Shown one piece after another: positions 1 to 9,426 of a DNA stretch of 64,000 bases. Source of the stretch: JBLHKS01 sp047620505. GTDB lineage: Bacteria; Verrucomicrobiota; Verrucomicrobiia; Verrucomicrobiales; DEV007. The position numbers were made by a program, and so were the translations under genes. The stretch lies in contig JBLHKS010000007.1 in assembly GCA_047620505.1 (NCBI GenBank), positions 1 through 64,000 on the forward strand, in the 5' to 3' direction. The notes below the pieces were generated by a model. The model was not told the DNA's origin. It did no database searches and saw only the letters and a list, made by a program, of their open reading frames with translations. The stretch's first letter is position 1, and each line of letters starts with the position of its first letter.

Positions 1-1040
1 AAAATTGAATTCAGGCCTTTATTATATTCGACAAACCCTTCGTAATTCTTCACGGGCCAGCTAGCACAACCTCCGTTGTCCGATAGGAAAAACACGACCG
101 TGTTTTGCGCTACGTTAGAATCTTCAAGCGCCTGCAAAACCTTGCCGATCCCCTGGTCCATTTGATGAACCATCGCGGCGTAAACCTCCATCCGGTTCTC
201 CTCCAGTTTTCGTTCGGTTTTGTCCAGTTCTTCCCAGATTGGGACGCTGTAGTCGTACCTGAAATCGCCGGTCTTCTCATCGACTGGCGATAGTTCAGGC
301 TGCTCTTCAAATATGCCCAATTCAACCTGCTTGGCCTGACGTTGTTCGCGCAAAGCATCATAGCCGGCTGCGTACTTTCCGCGGTAGCGCTCAATATCCT
401 CGGGTCGGGCGTGCAGCGGAAAATGCGGAGCCGTATAGCAAAGATGAATAAAGAAAGGGTCCTCGCTGGATGAAAACCGCTGAATTGTTTTCACCGCGTG
501 ATCTGAAAATGCATCGGTTGTGTGAAAATCCTCAGGAAACTCCGTGATTCGTTCTTCATTATGGGCGAATGGCCGGTAATTGCCGCCGTTGTAGAAAATC
601 GGGTCCTGCTTCGCTGGATTGAAGAAATTCGAACATCCTGACAACAATCCATAAAACTCGTCGAAGCCGCGATCGATCGGACGCAGCGGAGAAACGCTGC
701 CAAGGTGCCATTTTCCGGTTAAAGCCGTCGCGTAGCCTGCTTCCTTCATTGCCTCACCGAGCGTAACCATATTTGTCCGAAGACGAGGCTCGCTGCCGTG
801 ACGCGGATGTAGCCCTGTCAAAAGCGCCGAGCGAGTCGTCACGCAGACTGCGCAGTTATAGAATTGCGAAAAACGAGTGCCCTCCGCTGCCAGTTTATCG
901 AGGTTTGGTGTTTCGATCTCACCTCCGTAGCAACCGAGGTCCGAGAAACCGAGATCATCGCAGAGAATTAATAGAATGTTAGGCCGGTCCTGCGCGCTGA
1001 GCAGGCTTGTGGTGAGCAAAAGTAGGAAGAGTGCTTTCAT
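1..1040 (-). CDS. Sulfatase (arylsulfatase family), C-terminus beyond window
   Basis: Secreted type I sulfatase, probably hydrolysing sulfate esters on polysaccharides in the periplasm or outside the cell. Read on the minus strand, it starts with a signal peptide (about residues 1-17) and then the RPNILLILCDD segment whose aspartates bind Ca2+. The formylglycine motif is CVTTR at residues 66-70, followed by SALLTG; the cysteine would be oxidised to formylglycine. Position 3 is Thr where Pro or Ala is commoner, a variant also seen in this family. GKWHLG at about 109-114 and SDNGG near the window edge are further active-site motifs. There is no stop before base 1, so the 3' end is missing. The ATG at 1040 overlaps the TGA of the upstream hydrolase gene (ATGA), indicating one operon. 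The substrate cannot be told from sequence. Confidence 0.93.
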   Translation of the reverse strand, partial: MKALFLLLLTTSLLSAQDRPNILLILCDDLGFSDLGCYGGEIETPNLDKLAAEGTRFSQFYNCAVCVTTRSALLTGLHPRHGSEPRLRTNMVTLGEAMKEAGYATALTGKWHLGSVSPLRPIDRGFDEFYGLLSGCSNFFNPAKQDPIFYNGGNYRPFAHNEERITEFPEDFHTTDAFSDHAVKTIQRFSSSEDPFFIHLCYTAPHFPLHARPEDIERYRGKYAAGYDALREQRQAKQVELGIFEEQPELSPVDEKTGDFRYDYSVPIWEELDKTERKLEENRMEVYAAMVHQMDQGIGKVLQALEDSNVAQNTVVFFLSDNGGCASWPVKNYEGFVEYNKGLNSI

Positions 1041-2617
1041 CGATTGTCTAGGGTTTGGAGGGCTTCAGTGTAAACTTGGAGAACGCGTTGGCGATCTTCA
1101 TCATCTGCAAAGGTTCCGTTTTCCGAAATCCGATTCCGGCTTTCTTCGATCTCGGCCCGGATTTCCGCCGCGACTGCGGGATCGAAAACTCCGGCTCCAT
1201 TCATCTGGACGTAAACCGGGCTCGTGTGGGCGAAAAGGGGTTGATCCATTTCGTTTCGAATTTCGGCGTCAGGCTGAATTCGCGCAGCGATCCACGCGGG
1301 CTCGTTCAGCAACTGCTGGAATCCATCGATTGAAGCTTCGAAACCTCCCGCCTTTCGCGCTTCGGCTGGTGCCGATTTTAGAACCCTTCCGCCAACAACG
1401 ATCTCCAATGCCCCAAAATCGTGTCGGCCCACCGCTCGAGCCGTGATCTCGACCTCGCCAGGTTTCTTCAAATCGATCACGTCTCCCGGCGATTGAGAAT
1501 TGACTTCGAGTTCGATCCACGGGCCGTTTGTTATGATTGATCGACCCTCTCGGAGCGCCTTCAGCCAACTCTCTACGCTCAAGTCGTTGGCTTTAACATA
1601 AGCTCGTGAGAAATCATACGTAAACCAGTCGGTTCCAGTGGAGAATGGCGCTTTCAAACCAATATTAAGATAGCGGTAAAATGTATCCGCATAAGTGCCT
1701 CGGTTGCCGCCATCGAATATATTTTGAGCATGGATATTTCCCTTAATCCAGTTGGGCAGATCCTCCATGCCAAATAAATTGTGACACCAGATCACCGTTG
1801 CTCCATCGGCTCGCGCTTTTTCGATTCCAGGCTGAAGAGCCGTGCCATCGGTCCCTCCTTTGGTGATTCCGGGGCCGACGCTGGCGGGTAGAATCCGTTC
1901 CGCCAGATTCAAAAACATCACGTGGCCGTAGCCTTCGCCACCTCCGCCGAAATTGTGGCGGTACTCCTCTCCGTCACCGAAAATCAGCGTCGGTGTCGAG
2001 ATCCGTTTCAGATCTTCTTTCGTATAGGTATTCGTTGTGTAATCTCGATCGACCAGCGCTCGCTCAAGATAGGAAACGAAGACGACTTCCAAGTCATCCG
2101 CGCGTGAAATGTCGAGCAAGTAGCGATCGGCCTGCTCGCGGGTCATTTGCCGAAGATGCAGATGCGTGTTTCCGGCTACCCATTTTTGCGAAGACGCAGG
2201 AAACAGTCGGGCCAACGGAATTTCGACTCGCGCCGTTTCTTCTTCGACCTCAAGCGTGCTGTGATCGAATTCCAGCCCGCCGAATGCCTCGATCCTGAGT
2301 GGACCTGGAGGGACATCGAGATCGGTTTCGGCGATCAGAGTGTGCCAGCCGAGGGCGCGAATTTTTTGCGGGAGCCTCTCGCCGCGCGCCAGCAGTTGCT
2401 GGCTGAGATCGAGCCACTCCTCGGCTTTGCCAGATCGGATCCGGATGCAGCCAGAAATTGGCTCGCCCGTCTCTGCATCGGTCAGCTGCACACTGAGTTT
2501 TGCGCCCGACGGCGTCGCTTGAAGGTTGGAATCGACCTCGCTTTTTGGCTCCGTGTCAGGGTGAGCCGCTGCAAGGGCGAGTGTGAATCCCAAAAGGAGG
2601 AGAGGGCGCGCGTTCAT
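1037..2617 (-). CDS. CehA/McbA-like secreted metallohydrolase (PHP fold)
   Basis: Secreted protein of about 526 residues with an N-terminal signal peptide (hydrophobic stretch ending in ALAAAHP). The motif GNTHLHLRQ about a third of the way in, and a later GTDWFTYDF, resemble metal-binding segments of the PHP-type CehA/McbA metallohydrolases common in planctomycetes and verrucomicrobia. The in-frame ATG at 2617 is chosen; a TTG three bases upstream also opens the frame. It is first in a two-gene operon with the sulfatase and is divergent from the creatininase-like gene. That pairing suggests turnover of an external substrate, but the reaction is not known. Family assignment is moderately sure. 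Confidence 0.75.
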   Translation of the reverse strand: MNARPLLLLGFTLALAAAHPDTEPKSEVDSNLQATPSGAKLSVQLTDAETGEPISGCIRIRSGKAEEWLDLSQQLLARGERLPQKIRALGWHTLIAETDLDVPPGPLRIEAFGGLEFDHSTLEVEEETARVEIPLARLFPASSQKWVAGNTHLHLRQMTREQADRYLLDISRADDLEVVFVSYLERALVDRDYTTNTYTKEDLKRISTPTLIFGDGEEYRHNFGGGGEGYGHVMFLNLAERILPASVGPGITKGGTDGTALQPGIEKARADGATVIWCHNLFGMEDLPNWIKGNIHAQNIFDGGNRGTYADTFYRYLNIGLKAPFSTGTDWFTYDFSRAYVKANDLSVESWLKALREGRSIITNGPWIELEVNSQSPGDVIDLKKPGEVEITARAVGRHDFGALEIVVGGRVLKSAPAEARKAGGFEASIDGFQQLLNEPAWIAARIQPDAEIRNEMDQPLFAHTSPVYVQMNGAGVFDPAVAAEIRAEIEESRNRISENGTFADDEDRQRVLQVYTEALQTLDNR

Positions 2618-2696
2618 CAAAACGATTCAAACCCGGTTGCTGGTCTCGCGACAACCAAAAGTTGCTTCGACTGCAGAAAGTCGCCAAGGTCGAGGC

Positions 2697-3461
2697 ATGA
2701 AATTTCACGAAATGACCGCCCATCAGCTGAAGGCCGTCGACCGCTCAAAAACTCTAGTCCTCGCTCCAATCGCTGCCGTCGAGCAACACGGCCCGCATCT
2801 TCCGACCGGAACCGACACGATCATCTGCGGCGCGGTTTCCGAAGCGGTCGAGTCTCGGCGTCCGGATTCCGTTCTGCTCCTGCCGACTCTCTGGCTTGGA
2901 GCGAGCGCGCATCACCTGCGTTTGGGCGCGACTCTGAGCGCGAATCTCGATACCTACATCGCGACACTCTGCGAAATCGCTCAGCAGCTGCTGGACGATA
3001 ATTTCGAGCGACTCGTCTTTTTGAACGGTCACGGCGGCAATGTCGATCCGCTCAAAGTCGCCTTGCGCGAACTGCAGCTGGAAGACCCGCGGCCGCTTCT
3101 CGCGGGCGGTTCTTATTGGAGCGTTGCGGAAAAAGTCATCGCAGACGGTCTCGATGGCGCGGATAAAGCGGTCGGTCACGCCTGTGAATTTGAGACATCG
3201 ATGATCATGCACCTTCGGCCGGAACTCGTCGATACGCCTAAGCTGGCCGACGCCGGATTCTGGCAGCCCGACACTGTCGAAGGATTTTACGTTAGCCGCG
3301 ATATGAAACAGCGGACGAAAACTGGCTGCACCGGCCGGCCGGATCTCGCAACGCCAGAAAAAGGAGCAGCGATATTTGAAGGCATCGTCAATCGCGTTTG
3401 CCAAGCGGTCGACACGCTTCTGGTGACGAAGCTGGGCGAAGATTACGAAGAGCTGATTTGA
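2697..3461 (+). CDS. Creatininase family amidohydrolase
   Basis: Cytoplasmic metal-dependent amidase of 254 residues, the usual creatininase-family length. Metal and active-site motifs are visible: VEQHGPHLPTGTD (E29, H31, D40), NGHGGN (around H112) and GHACEFETS (H161, E164, E166), the last matching the family HAGE-x-ETS pattern. The frame opens further upstream at 2583, but the ATG at 2697 is preferred: it starts the conserved MKFHEMT segment and avoids overlapping the divergent neighbour. The family includes creatininase, formamidases and enzymes of redox-cofactor synthesis, so the substrate is open. A small membrane protein follows 16 bases downstream on the same strand. Confidence 0.88.
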   Translation: MKFHEMTAHQLKAVDRSKTLVLAPIAAVEQHGPHLPTGTDTIICGAVSEAVESRRPDSVLLLPTLWLGASAHHLRLGATLSANLDTYIATLCEIAQQLLDDNFERLVFLNGHGGNVDPLKVALRELQLEDPRPLLAGGSYWSVAEKVIADGLDGADKAVGHACEFETSMIMHLRPELVDTPKLADAGFWQPDTVEGFYVSRDMKQRTKTGCTGRPDLATPEKGAAIFEGIVNRVCQAVDTLLVTKLGEDYEELI

Positions 3462-3477
3462 GCAAACCTATCTGCAA

Positions 3478-3867
3478 ATGACGATTGGGGAAAAGTTGAT
3501 ATTCTGGCCGGTCCAATTCGTTTCGGATTTCGGATTCTATCTCCTGTTCGGGTTGATTGGATTTTTCATATCAATTGTCCTGTGGATTGTCTCCATCACT
3601 ATACAGTTTTCAGGAAAGAGAAAATTCGTAACACTTACGATAATTCCAGTCATCAGTCTCGCATTCTTCGTTGCTGATGACTCGCTGGATTTTGGGAACA
3701 CAAGCTATAACTTCATTCCTCTTTATTTCCTTTTTGGCGTCAGTACAGCGGGCCTGAACCTGTTTTCTCGAAGATGGCCACTCCATCCCGCTTTCCTGGT
3801 TCCGTTGGTTCAGGCGCTGTCCTTTTGGATGGTCTACATCGGCGCGAAAATTGTCGCGTCGGTCTGA
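3478..3867 (+). CDS. Small hypothetical membrane protein
   Basis: Hydrophobic 129-residue protein with roughly four predicted membrane segments (around residues 15-40, 48-65, 78-95 and 105-127). No family is recognised. It starts 16 bases after the creatininase-like gene and may be cotranscribed. Its stop abuts the 3' end of the convergent gene (3867/3868). Confidence 0.6.
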   Translation: MTIGEKLIFWPVQFVSDFGFYLLFGLIGFFISIVLWIVSITIQFSGKRKFVTLTIIPVISLAFFVADDSLDFGNTSYNFIPLYFLFGVSTAGLNLFSRRWPLHPAFLVPLVQALSFWMVYIGAKIVASV

Positions 3868-4413
3868 TCATGTAGCCTTCTTAGAGAGTTCCTCGAGCAG
3901 GTCCTCGACTTCCTTGGCATTCTGGACGCCAAGAAATCCCAGCGATCTCGTCCGCGTGTGACCTTTTGAAGTCGTCCAGCTCTCCTGTTCAACAATCACA
4001 TCTCCCGAGCCGTCCGGGCGTTCTTCACGGCGAAGATCTCGGAGCCGATCTGGCAAATACGATTGAATTCTCGATCGGGTGCCGCCGTGAATCGTGATCG
4101 CGCGCTTGTCTGTGATTACGTAAATCGTCTTCTTAGCCGCCCGGTAATTCCAGACCGGCGAAAGCAACAACCCAATACCGATCAGAACAAACGGAATGCC
4201 GAACAGCGAAAAGATGGTCGATCCTTGGGACGCCATCACCATCCAGAAAATCGCGAACGCCGTCCACGGAATCGCAAACACAAATGCGGCGATTGAACCG
4301 GCTGTGAAGTAGCGCGCTACGGGCATCTGCATCCAGGTGATGCGTTCGCCCGGGTCAAGTTCGCGGTCGACCATCGCTTGAAGGCTTAAAGGAATTTGTT
4401 CGGCTCGGAGCAT
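3868..4413 (-). CDS. Hypothetical membrane protein with PH-like region
   Basis: About 181 residues. It opens with an ELDPGERITWMQMP segment, then two adjacent membrane helices, then a beta-rich cytoplasmic part containing KTIYVITDKRAITIHGG, reminiscent of bacterial PH-domain proteins. The frame is open to 4491, but that start would run through the 3' end of the upstream DUF1287 gene, so the ATG at 4413 is preferred. Function unknown. It lies downstream of the DUF1287 gene with about 14 bases between them, probably in the same operon. Confidence 0.65.
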   Translation of the reverse strand: MLRAEQIPLSLQAMVDRELDPGERITWMQMPVARYFTAGSIAAFVFAIPWTAFAIFWMVMASQGSTIFSLFGIPFVLIGIGLLLSPVWNYRAAKKTIYVITDKRAITIHGGTRSRIQSYLPDRLRDLRREERPDGSGDVIVEQESWTTSKGHTRTRSLGFLGVQNAKEVEDLLEELSKKAT

Positions 4414-4427
4414 GACTGGTAGGTTTG

Positions 4428-5054
4428 TTAGTTGTTCGAATAATTCTTGTCCACGCCTTCGCCAAAGCGGTAGTGGCCGATGATTTCCCATTCAAAAAGG
4501 CGTCGATCGAGTCGTGGCCCGGAGCCGATGTTGTGAACGATCCAAGCTCCCGCTTTGCCGCCTTTCGGAGCGGTGACGACGATGCCGATGTGCGTTAAGC
4601 CGTTTCCGTTCAGATCCCAAGCAACAACATCGCCAGGCTGATAGTCTTCGATCTCATCCGTAATAGGCAACTCGGCACCTTTTCGCCTGAAGTAGCGCTG
4701 TAGGTTCGGCACGCGGCGATGGTCGATACTTCGATCAGTTCCTGGCGCATCCCAGTTCTGCGGATATTTCGAAAAGTTAGTCTTCATATCCTCATGAACG
4801 AGGACTTGGAGATCGAGACCGCGCGCCCGGTAGCTGCGAATTACAACATCGGTGCAGACGCCCGTTTTTTCCGGAACGTCGCCGCCCGGGTATTCGAGCG
4901 TGACGTAATCAGCGACGTAACGCACTTCCTGAGTTGACCGAAATTGCGCTGCTTCGACGAGCTTGTCGTAAAATGAAAACTCCGGCTGAGGCGCGGTCTC
5001 TTGGGCCGCGAGTGAGCCGAGAAAAATCAGGGGAACGAAAATCAGCCTATGCAT
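4428..5054 (-). CDS. DUF1287 family secreted protein
   Basis: About 208 residues with an N-terminal signal peptide ending near SLAAQ. The body matches the DUF1287 pattern: GVCTDVVIRSYRARG holds the putative nucleophilic Cys, then DHRRVPNLQRYF, then YQPGDVVAWDLNGNGLTHIGIV with a likely catalytic His. This is an NlpC/P60-like layout, so a cell-wall or peptide hydrolase role is plausible but unproven. The ATG at 5054 is preferred over 5090 because the signal peptide follows it directly. It overlaps the mazG stop by 8 bases, indicating translational coupling. Confidence 0.82.
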   Translation of the reverse strand: MHRLIFVPLIFLGSLAAQETAPQPEFSFYDKLVEAAQFRSTQEVRYVADYVTLEYPGGDVPEKTGVCTDVVIRSYRARGLDLQVLVHEDMKTNFSKYPQNWDAPGTDRSIDHRRVPNLQRYFRRKGAELPITDEIEDYQPGDVVAWDLNGNGLTHIGIVVTAPKGGKAGAWIVHNIGSGPRLDRRLFEWEIIGHYRFGEGVDKNYSNN

Positions 5055-5835
5055 GCTTGGCACTTTCCCACGCCGCGTCCATTTCTTCAAGCGACGCCTC
5101 CTTCAGCGATTTGCCATCGCTCTTGAGCCCGGTCTCGACCTGGTCGAAGCGGCCGATGAACTTGTCATTCGCGGCAGCGAGCAGGCTCTCGGCGTCAAAG
5201 CCTTCCTTTCGCGCCAGGTTCACGACCGCGAAAAGCAGATCGCCGATTTCCTCACCCAGCAGCTGCTGGTTTCCAGATTTCATTTCCACTTCGATCTCGT
5301 CGATCTCCTCGCGGACTTTCGGCAAAACGTCCTCACTCTTTTCCCAATCGAAACCGACTTTGGCGACCTTTTTCTGAATCTCGCGGGCCCGCAGCAACGC
5401 CGGAAATCCCTGGCCGACGCCATCGAGGTAACGCGCTTGTTCTCCCGCATCGCCCTTCTCCGCGGCCTTGATCTCGTCCCACTGCCGAAGCACGCCGTCC
5501 GTGGTTTCCACGCCGCTGTCGCCGTAAACGTGTGGATGCCGACGGACGAGTTTGTCGGAAATCGCATGGCAAATCGAATCGAAATCGAACGCCCCAGTTT
5601 CAGAGCCTAACTCAGCGTGAAAAACGACCTGAAGAAGGTGGTCACCAAGCTCTTCTTCCATGTGCGCCGTGTCGCCTGACCGAATCGCAGCCGCTGTTTC
5701 GTAGGCCTCTTCGATAAGATTAGGAATGAGACTTTCGTGCGTCTGCTCCTGGTCCCACGGACAGCCGTCGGGCGAACGCAGCGTGTGCATGATTTCGCGG
5801 AGTCGATCGATCGCAGTCTGGTTTTCCTCTGACAT
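5047..5835 (-). CDS. mazG: Nucleoside triphosphate pyrophosphohydrolase MazG
   Basis: Cytoplasmic house-cleaning enzyme that hydrolyses NTPs and dNTPs to monophosphates and pyrophosphate. It shows the MazG start RLREIMHTLRSPDGCPWDQEQTH, then IEEAYE...EELGDHLL, the EExxE...ExxD Mg2+ site, and a second, weaker copy (REEIDEIEVEM...LGEEIGDLLFAVVN), as in two-domain E. coli-type MazG. Length, about 262 residues, is normal. Start set at the ATG at 5835 (MSEENQTAI); 5871 is also possible. It is divergent from maf, another nucleotide-sanitising gene. Confidence 0.94.
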   Translation of the reverse strand: MSEENQTAIDRLREIMHTLRSPDGCPWDQEQTHESLIPNLIEEAYETAAAIRSGDTAHMEEELGDHLLQVVFHAELGSETGAFDFDSICHAISDKLVRRHPHVYGDSGVETTDGVLRQWDEIKAAEKGDAGEQARYLDGVGQGFPALLRAREIQKKVAKVGFDWEKSEDVLPKVREEIDEIEVEMKSGNQQLLGEEIGDLLFAVVNLARKEGFDAESLLAAANDKFIGRFDQVETGLKSDGKSLKEASLEEMDAAWESAKHA

Positions 5836-5907
5836 GCCGCGCACGATGCGTGGTTTTGTCAGGATCTCCATTGAAAAGGCGCGCGTCTCGTGCTTTCGAA
5901 GGCGAAG

Positions 5908-6480
5908 ATGAAACTCGTCCTCGCTTCAGGCTCTCCTCGCCGCAAAGATTTGCTCACCGAAGCCGGAATAGAGTTTGAAATCCAGCCGGCAGACGTCGAC
6001 GAGATCGAAGATTGGTCGTTAGGAATCGATGAGCTTGTCAGCCGCAATGCTCGCCTCAAAGCTGGAGCTGTTTCCACGATCAGGCCCGATTCTGTCGTCC
6101 TCGGCGCGGACACGCTCGTTGCTCTGGATGATCAGCCACTTGGCAAGCCGAGCGATCTCGACCATGCCTTCCGCATGGTGAAAACGCTCGTCGGCAAAAC
6201 CCACGTCGTCTGCACCGGTGTCTGCCTGACACGACAAGAGCCGGCTTGGACTCTGGAATTCATCGAGCGGACGTTCGTCACTTTTCGCCCCCTGACAGAC
6301 CCACAAATCCACGAATATATCGGCCTGATCAACCCGCTCGACAAAGCCGGCAGCTACGCGGCGCAGGATCACGGAGATTTCATTATCGAGAAAACCGAGG
6401 GCTCCTGGACCAACGTCGTCGGTCTTCCGATGGAGCAGCTGCTGGTAAAACTCGAATCATCTCCAGACCTCTCGCTATGA
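5908..6480 (+). CDS. maf: Maf-type nucleoside triphosphate pyrophosphatase
   Basis: Cytoplasmic pyrophosphatase of the Maf family (190 residues), which removes non-canonical or dTTP/UTP-type nucleotides. The signature SGSPRRKDLL lies at residues 7-16 and GADTLV with D68 near the middle; DKAGSYAAQ near the C-terminus is typical of the dTTP/UTP (YhdE) subgroup. The ATG at 5908 is chosen over an upstream GTG at 5890 because it begins directly with KLVLASGSPRR. Its TGA overlaps the next ATG (ATGA at 6477). Confidence 0.95.
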   Translation: MKLVLASGSPRRKDLLTEAGIEFEIQPADVDEIEDWSLGIDELVSRNARLKAGAVSTIRPDSVVLGADTLVALDDQPLGKPSDLDHAFRMVKTLVGKTHVVCTGVCLTRQEPAWTLEFIERTFVTFRPLTDPQIHEYIGLINPLDKAGSYAAQDHGDFIIEKTEGSWTNVVGLPMEQLLVKLESSPDLSL

Positions 6481-6962
6481 CAACTCTCGACCTCGTTACC
6501 GCAGTCGCCTCGACCGCCACTGCCGTCGGTGTGCTCATCGCCGTTGCTCAACTCTGGCATGCCGAGAAACTCGCGGCTGCCGAATTTGAAGACGAAATTC
6601 GACGCGAATACCGCCAACTCTGCGGTGATCTGCCCGTGAAGGTTTTTCTCGGCGACGAGCTGACGGAGGACGAACTCGAGGACGCGCTTGGCGATTTTCA
6701 TCGCTACTTTCATCTTTCGAGTTCCCAGATTTTCCTTCGTGAGCAAGGCCGAATTTCGGCGGCAACCTGGAAAATGTGGGCGAACGGGATTGCAGGGAAT
6801 TTCGAGCTGCCAGGATTCAGGCAAGCCTGGGATCTGATGAATTCAAGGGCGAGCAAACATCGGCTTGGTCGGCTCGAGCGCTTTCTAAACGGCGATGAGC
6901 CGGATCCGCGCAAGCGACGGAAAACGCCAGTCGCTACTTCGCCTCCTCGGCCTTCGGAGTGA
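6477..6962 (+). CDS. Hypothetical membrane-anchored protein
   Basis: 161 residues. One N-terminal membrane helix (about residues 5-25) is followed by a soluble acidic helical region and a basic tail (DPRKRRKTP). This resembles the small uncharacterised proteins with one helix and a cytoplasmic helical domain seen in many bacteria; no function can be given. The ATG overlaps the maf stop (ATGA), so the two are probably coupled. Its 3' end overlaps the convergent PPC-domain gene by 29 bases. Confidence 0.72.
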   Translation: MTTLDLVTAVASTATAVGVLIAVAQLWHAEKLAAAEFEDEIRREYRQLCGDLPVKVFLGDELTEDELEDALGDFHRYFHLSSSQIFLREQGRISAATWKMWANGIAGNFELPGFRQAWDLMNSRASKHRLGRLERFLNGDEPDPRKRRKTPVATSPPRPSE

Positions 6963-9420
6963 CCGTGACAGTCAGCGGTTTCGAGTAAATCGCGAATTTC
7001 GTGTCTTTCGGCTGAGCTTTATCCTGAGCCGCTTTGGTGATTTTTTCCGCCTCCGTCTTAAGCTGCTCCAAACGCTTCAACTTCGCCTCTGCCGCCGCAG
7101 TTGCCTTGGTCGTCTCGTCGAATTTTGCCTGAGCCGCCGCCGCGACCGTTTCCATTTCCTGCTTTTTATCCTCAGCCACCGCGGCGACATTCCGTTGAGC
7201 CGTATCGAGCGCCGTTTTGGCTGTCGTAGCGGCGATCTTTGCCTGGCTGAGTTCAGTCGAAACTTGGGGAGTCAGCTCTTCCAGTCGCTTCGATTCGGCA
7301 GTCGCGCGCTCTGCAGCTTCGGGGTTGTGAGCGAAACTCACGACGCCAGTTCCTTGGAGCGTGAACTGATAAACCCCCGGTTCGAGTTCGTAGTTCCCGT
7401 TTTTCGTAAAGTCGATCACGAGCATTCCCTCAGTCGCATCGGCCGCGATGTTGACCGTTGGCGGGCTACGCAGCATGCCGAAAAGGCCCTCCGGTTGAAC
7501 CGTCAGGTTGCCTTTGCGTTCACCGAAGTCTTCGACCTTGATCGGAATTTCGAGCTTGGCTCCAATTTCAACGGTTAGCGGTTTATCCTCAGTTGGCTCC
7601 AGTTTCGAGGGAGAATTGTCTTCGCCGCTAACCGAAAGAACCGTTTCGAGATCCAGTTTCGTTCGCACACGAAATGCGTCGGCGAAGACGATCCCCCAGA
7701 CGAGGCTCGTGCTCCTCGCTTGACGCGTAAGCTGTGCCGCTTTTCCTGTGATTTGAATTGGCCCTGCCCAGGTCTCCGCGTCAGCAGTTGCTGAAAAGAC
7801 GAGGAAACCCTGATCGGTCTTTTTGTTCATTACAAGTGGGTAGGCCGTAATGCCTTGGGGCAGATCTTCGGCCGTCACCGTGATCTCGCCGTCAAACCCA
7901 TCACGCCGAGGTGCCACGATCCGAATCGCAATCGATCCGTTCTTCCGCAGAACCGGCGTAGACGGCCAGCCGTTCCTTCCATCAGCAAGTGGGCGCTCGT
8001 AAAGCGCGTAGAGATCGAAGTCCGGCTTAGCTTCTCGAATCGCCAATCGATAAAGTTGGTCCGGACCGCCACCGCCGAAATGATTGACGATCGTGACTTG
8101 GAAATCTGCATCCTCGTCCGCTGTGAAGCTCAGAGCGCAATCGCTCGAGTCGACGTTTGTCGCGTCCAGGTTGTCCACACTGAAGTAAGTTGTCCGCTGA
8201 TCGTTTTCGGCCACTTTCGTGATTTCCTCACCGCCGAGTTTCTCTACAAAAATAGTGGGATCAGTTGGCGCTCTCAGTTGATCGGAAATGACTTCAATCC
8301 AGTAGGTTTTATCCTTCGATCCCTTGAAGCTGAACGTGTCGAAATCGCGAATTTCATCGAAGCGGCCTGCGATCTCGCAAGGCAGCGCAACCGTCTGATT
8401 CGCGGCGTCTTTCTCCTCTACGATCACAGGAGCGGTGGCGAATCCGATCCTGACAGCGTTCGAATCGGCTAACTTGTAATCGATTCCTCGCAATGCGGCT
8501 TGCGTCGGTTTCAGCGAGCTGAATTCGACAGGGGCCTGAGCCTCAGCCGGAATATCGATTTCGACTTCGATCGACTCCAATGGTTTCCCATCGATCATCA
8601 GCCCCGAATCGAGGCTCCCGCCTGGGAGACTGCGGCCAAACACCGTGAATTTGGATTTCTTACCAGGCTCACCCGCAGGCGGAAACACAAAATCGATGTG
8701 AGGCGTTTCGGAAATTTGCAGCCGATAAAAATGGTTAGCGTCGCCCCGATAAAGCACGTCTGACAAGGCCAGAAAATAATCGCCGTCCGCTGGCGCAGCA
8801 AAATCCGCGAGTGGATCGCGGCCAAAAGTTGGGCGGCCGTGATCGATCTCACGACCGCTCGAATCGTAGATCCGAAGTTGGCCGTTCATCTTTGAATCCA
8901 GCCGTTCCGCCCACAAACGAATCAGCAGCTGCTGGTCCTTTTTCGCGGTGAATCGATACCAATCGATCGCCTTTGAATCGATTCGGCCAATCAGCGCAGT
9001 TCCGATTGGTAGCTCAGCAGCGGTGTCTCGAGTCGAGTGATCACCATCTTCGGTAACTTCGATCGAATCTGCGGCCACAACCATGAACGGGCGTGGGGTC
9101 GACAGGCCGAAACGTCCAACCGTTCGGACTTCGTAGATCGCTGGAGGCACGTCAGCCGGAACTGTGATCTCGAAACGATTCGGAATCGCTGGCGGATCTG
9201 GAACCAGATCTTCTGCTGGCTTCAAAACCGGCTTAGCCTGAATCCGGGAGTCGGAAAAATGGAGCGCGGTTGGATCTTCCAGATTCACGCCGGCGACGGT
9301 AACCTCGATCGTCTTTCCTGCCTTCGCGACGCGCGGAGATATTGATTGGAGATCGGTCGTCGGCAGTTGAGCAGAGGCGATGCTGACGAGGAAGAACAGA
9401 AGAGAGAAGGCAGTCTTCAT
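6934..9420 (-). CDS. Secreted PPC-domain protein with C-terminal coiled coil
   Basis: 828-residue exported protein: signal peptide (about 1-18, ending SIASAQ), an IPT/Ig-like segment (SPRVAKAGKTIEVTVAG), then at least two pre-peptidase C-terminal (PPC-like) beta domains, seen in segments such as DWYRFTAKKDQQLLIRLWAE and DFDTFSFKGSKDKTYWIEV. The last ~130 residues are Ala/Lys/Glu-rich and look like a coiled coil, followed by a short beta end. No catalytic motif is seen. It starts 6 bases after the stop of the DUF1549/DUF1553 gene, so the two form an operon; such pairs are usual in this phylum and probably build an envelope-associated complex. Confidence 0.8.
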   Translation of the reverse strand: MKTAFSLLFFLVSIASAQLPTTDLQSISPRVAKAGKTIEVTVAGVNLEDPTALHFSDSRIQAKPVLKPAEDLVPDPPAIPNRFEITVPADVPPAIYEVRTVGRFGLSTPRPFMVVAADSIEVTEDGDHSTRDTAAELPIGTALIGRIDSKAIDWYRFTAKKDQQLLIRLWAERLDSKMNGQLRIYDSSGREIDHGRPTFGRDPLADFAAPADGDYFLALSDVLYRGDANHFYRLQISETPHIDFVFPPAGEPGKKSKFTVFGRSLPGGSLDSGLMIDGKPLESIEVEIDIPAEAQAPVEFSSLKPTQAALRGIDYKLADSNAVRIGFATAPVIVEEKDAANQTVALPCEIAGRFDEIRDFDTFSFKGSKDKTYWIEVISDQLRAPTDPTIFVEKLGGEEITKVAENDQRTTYFSVDNLDATNVDSSDCALSFTADEDADFQVTIVNHFGGGGPDQLYRLAIREAKPDFDLYALYERPLADGRNGWPSTPVLRKNGSIAIRIVAPRRDGFDGEITVTAEDLPQGITAYPLVMNKKTDQGFLVFSATADAETWAGPIQITGKAAQLTRQARSTSLVWGIVFADAFRVRTKLDLETVLSVSGEDNSPSKLEPTEDKPLTVEIGAKLEIPIKVEDFGERKGNLTVQPEGLFGMLRSPPTVNIAADATEGMLVIDFTKNGNYELEPGVYQFTLQGTGVVSFAHNPEAAERATAESKRLEELTPQVSTELSQAKIAATTAKTALDTAQRNVAAVAEDKKQEMETVAAAAQAKFDETTKATAAAEAKLKRLEQLKTEAEKITKAAQDKAQPKDTKFAIYSKPLTVTVTPKAEEAK

Positions 9421-9426
9421 TTCGGC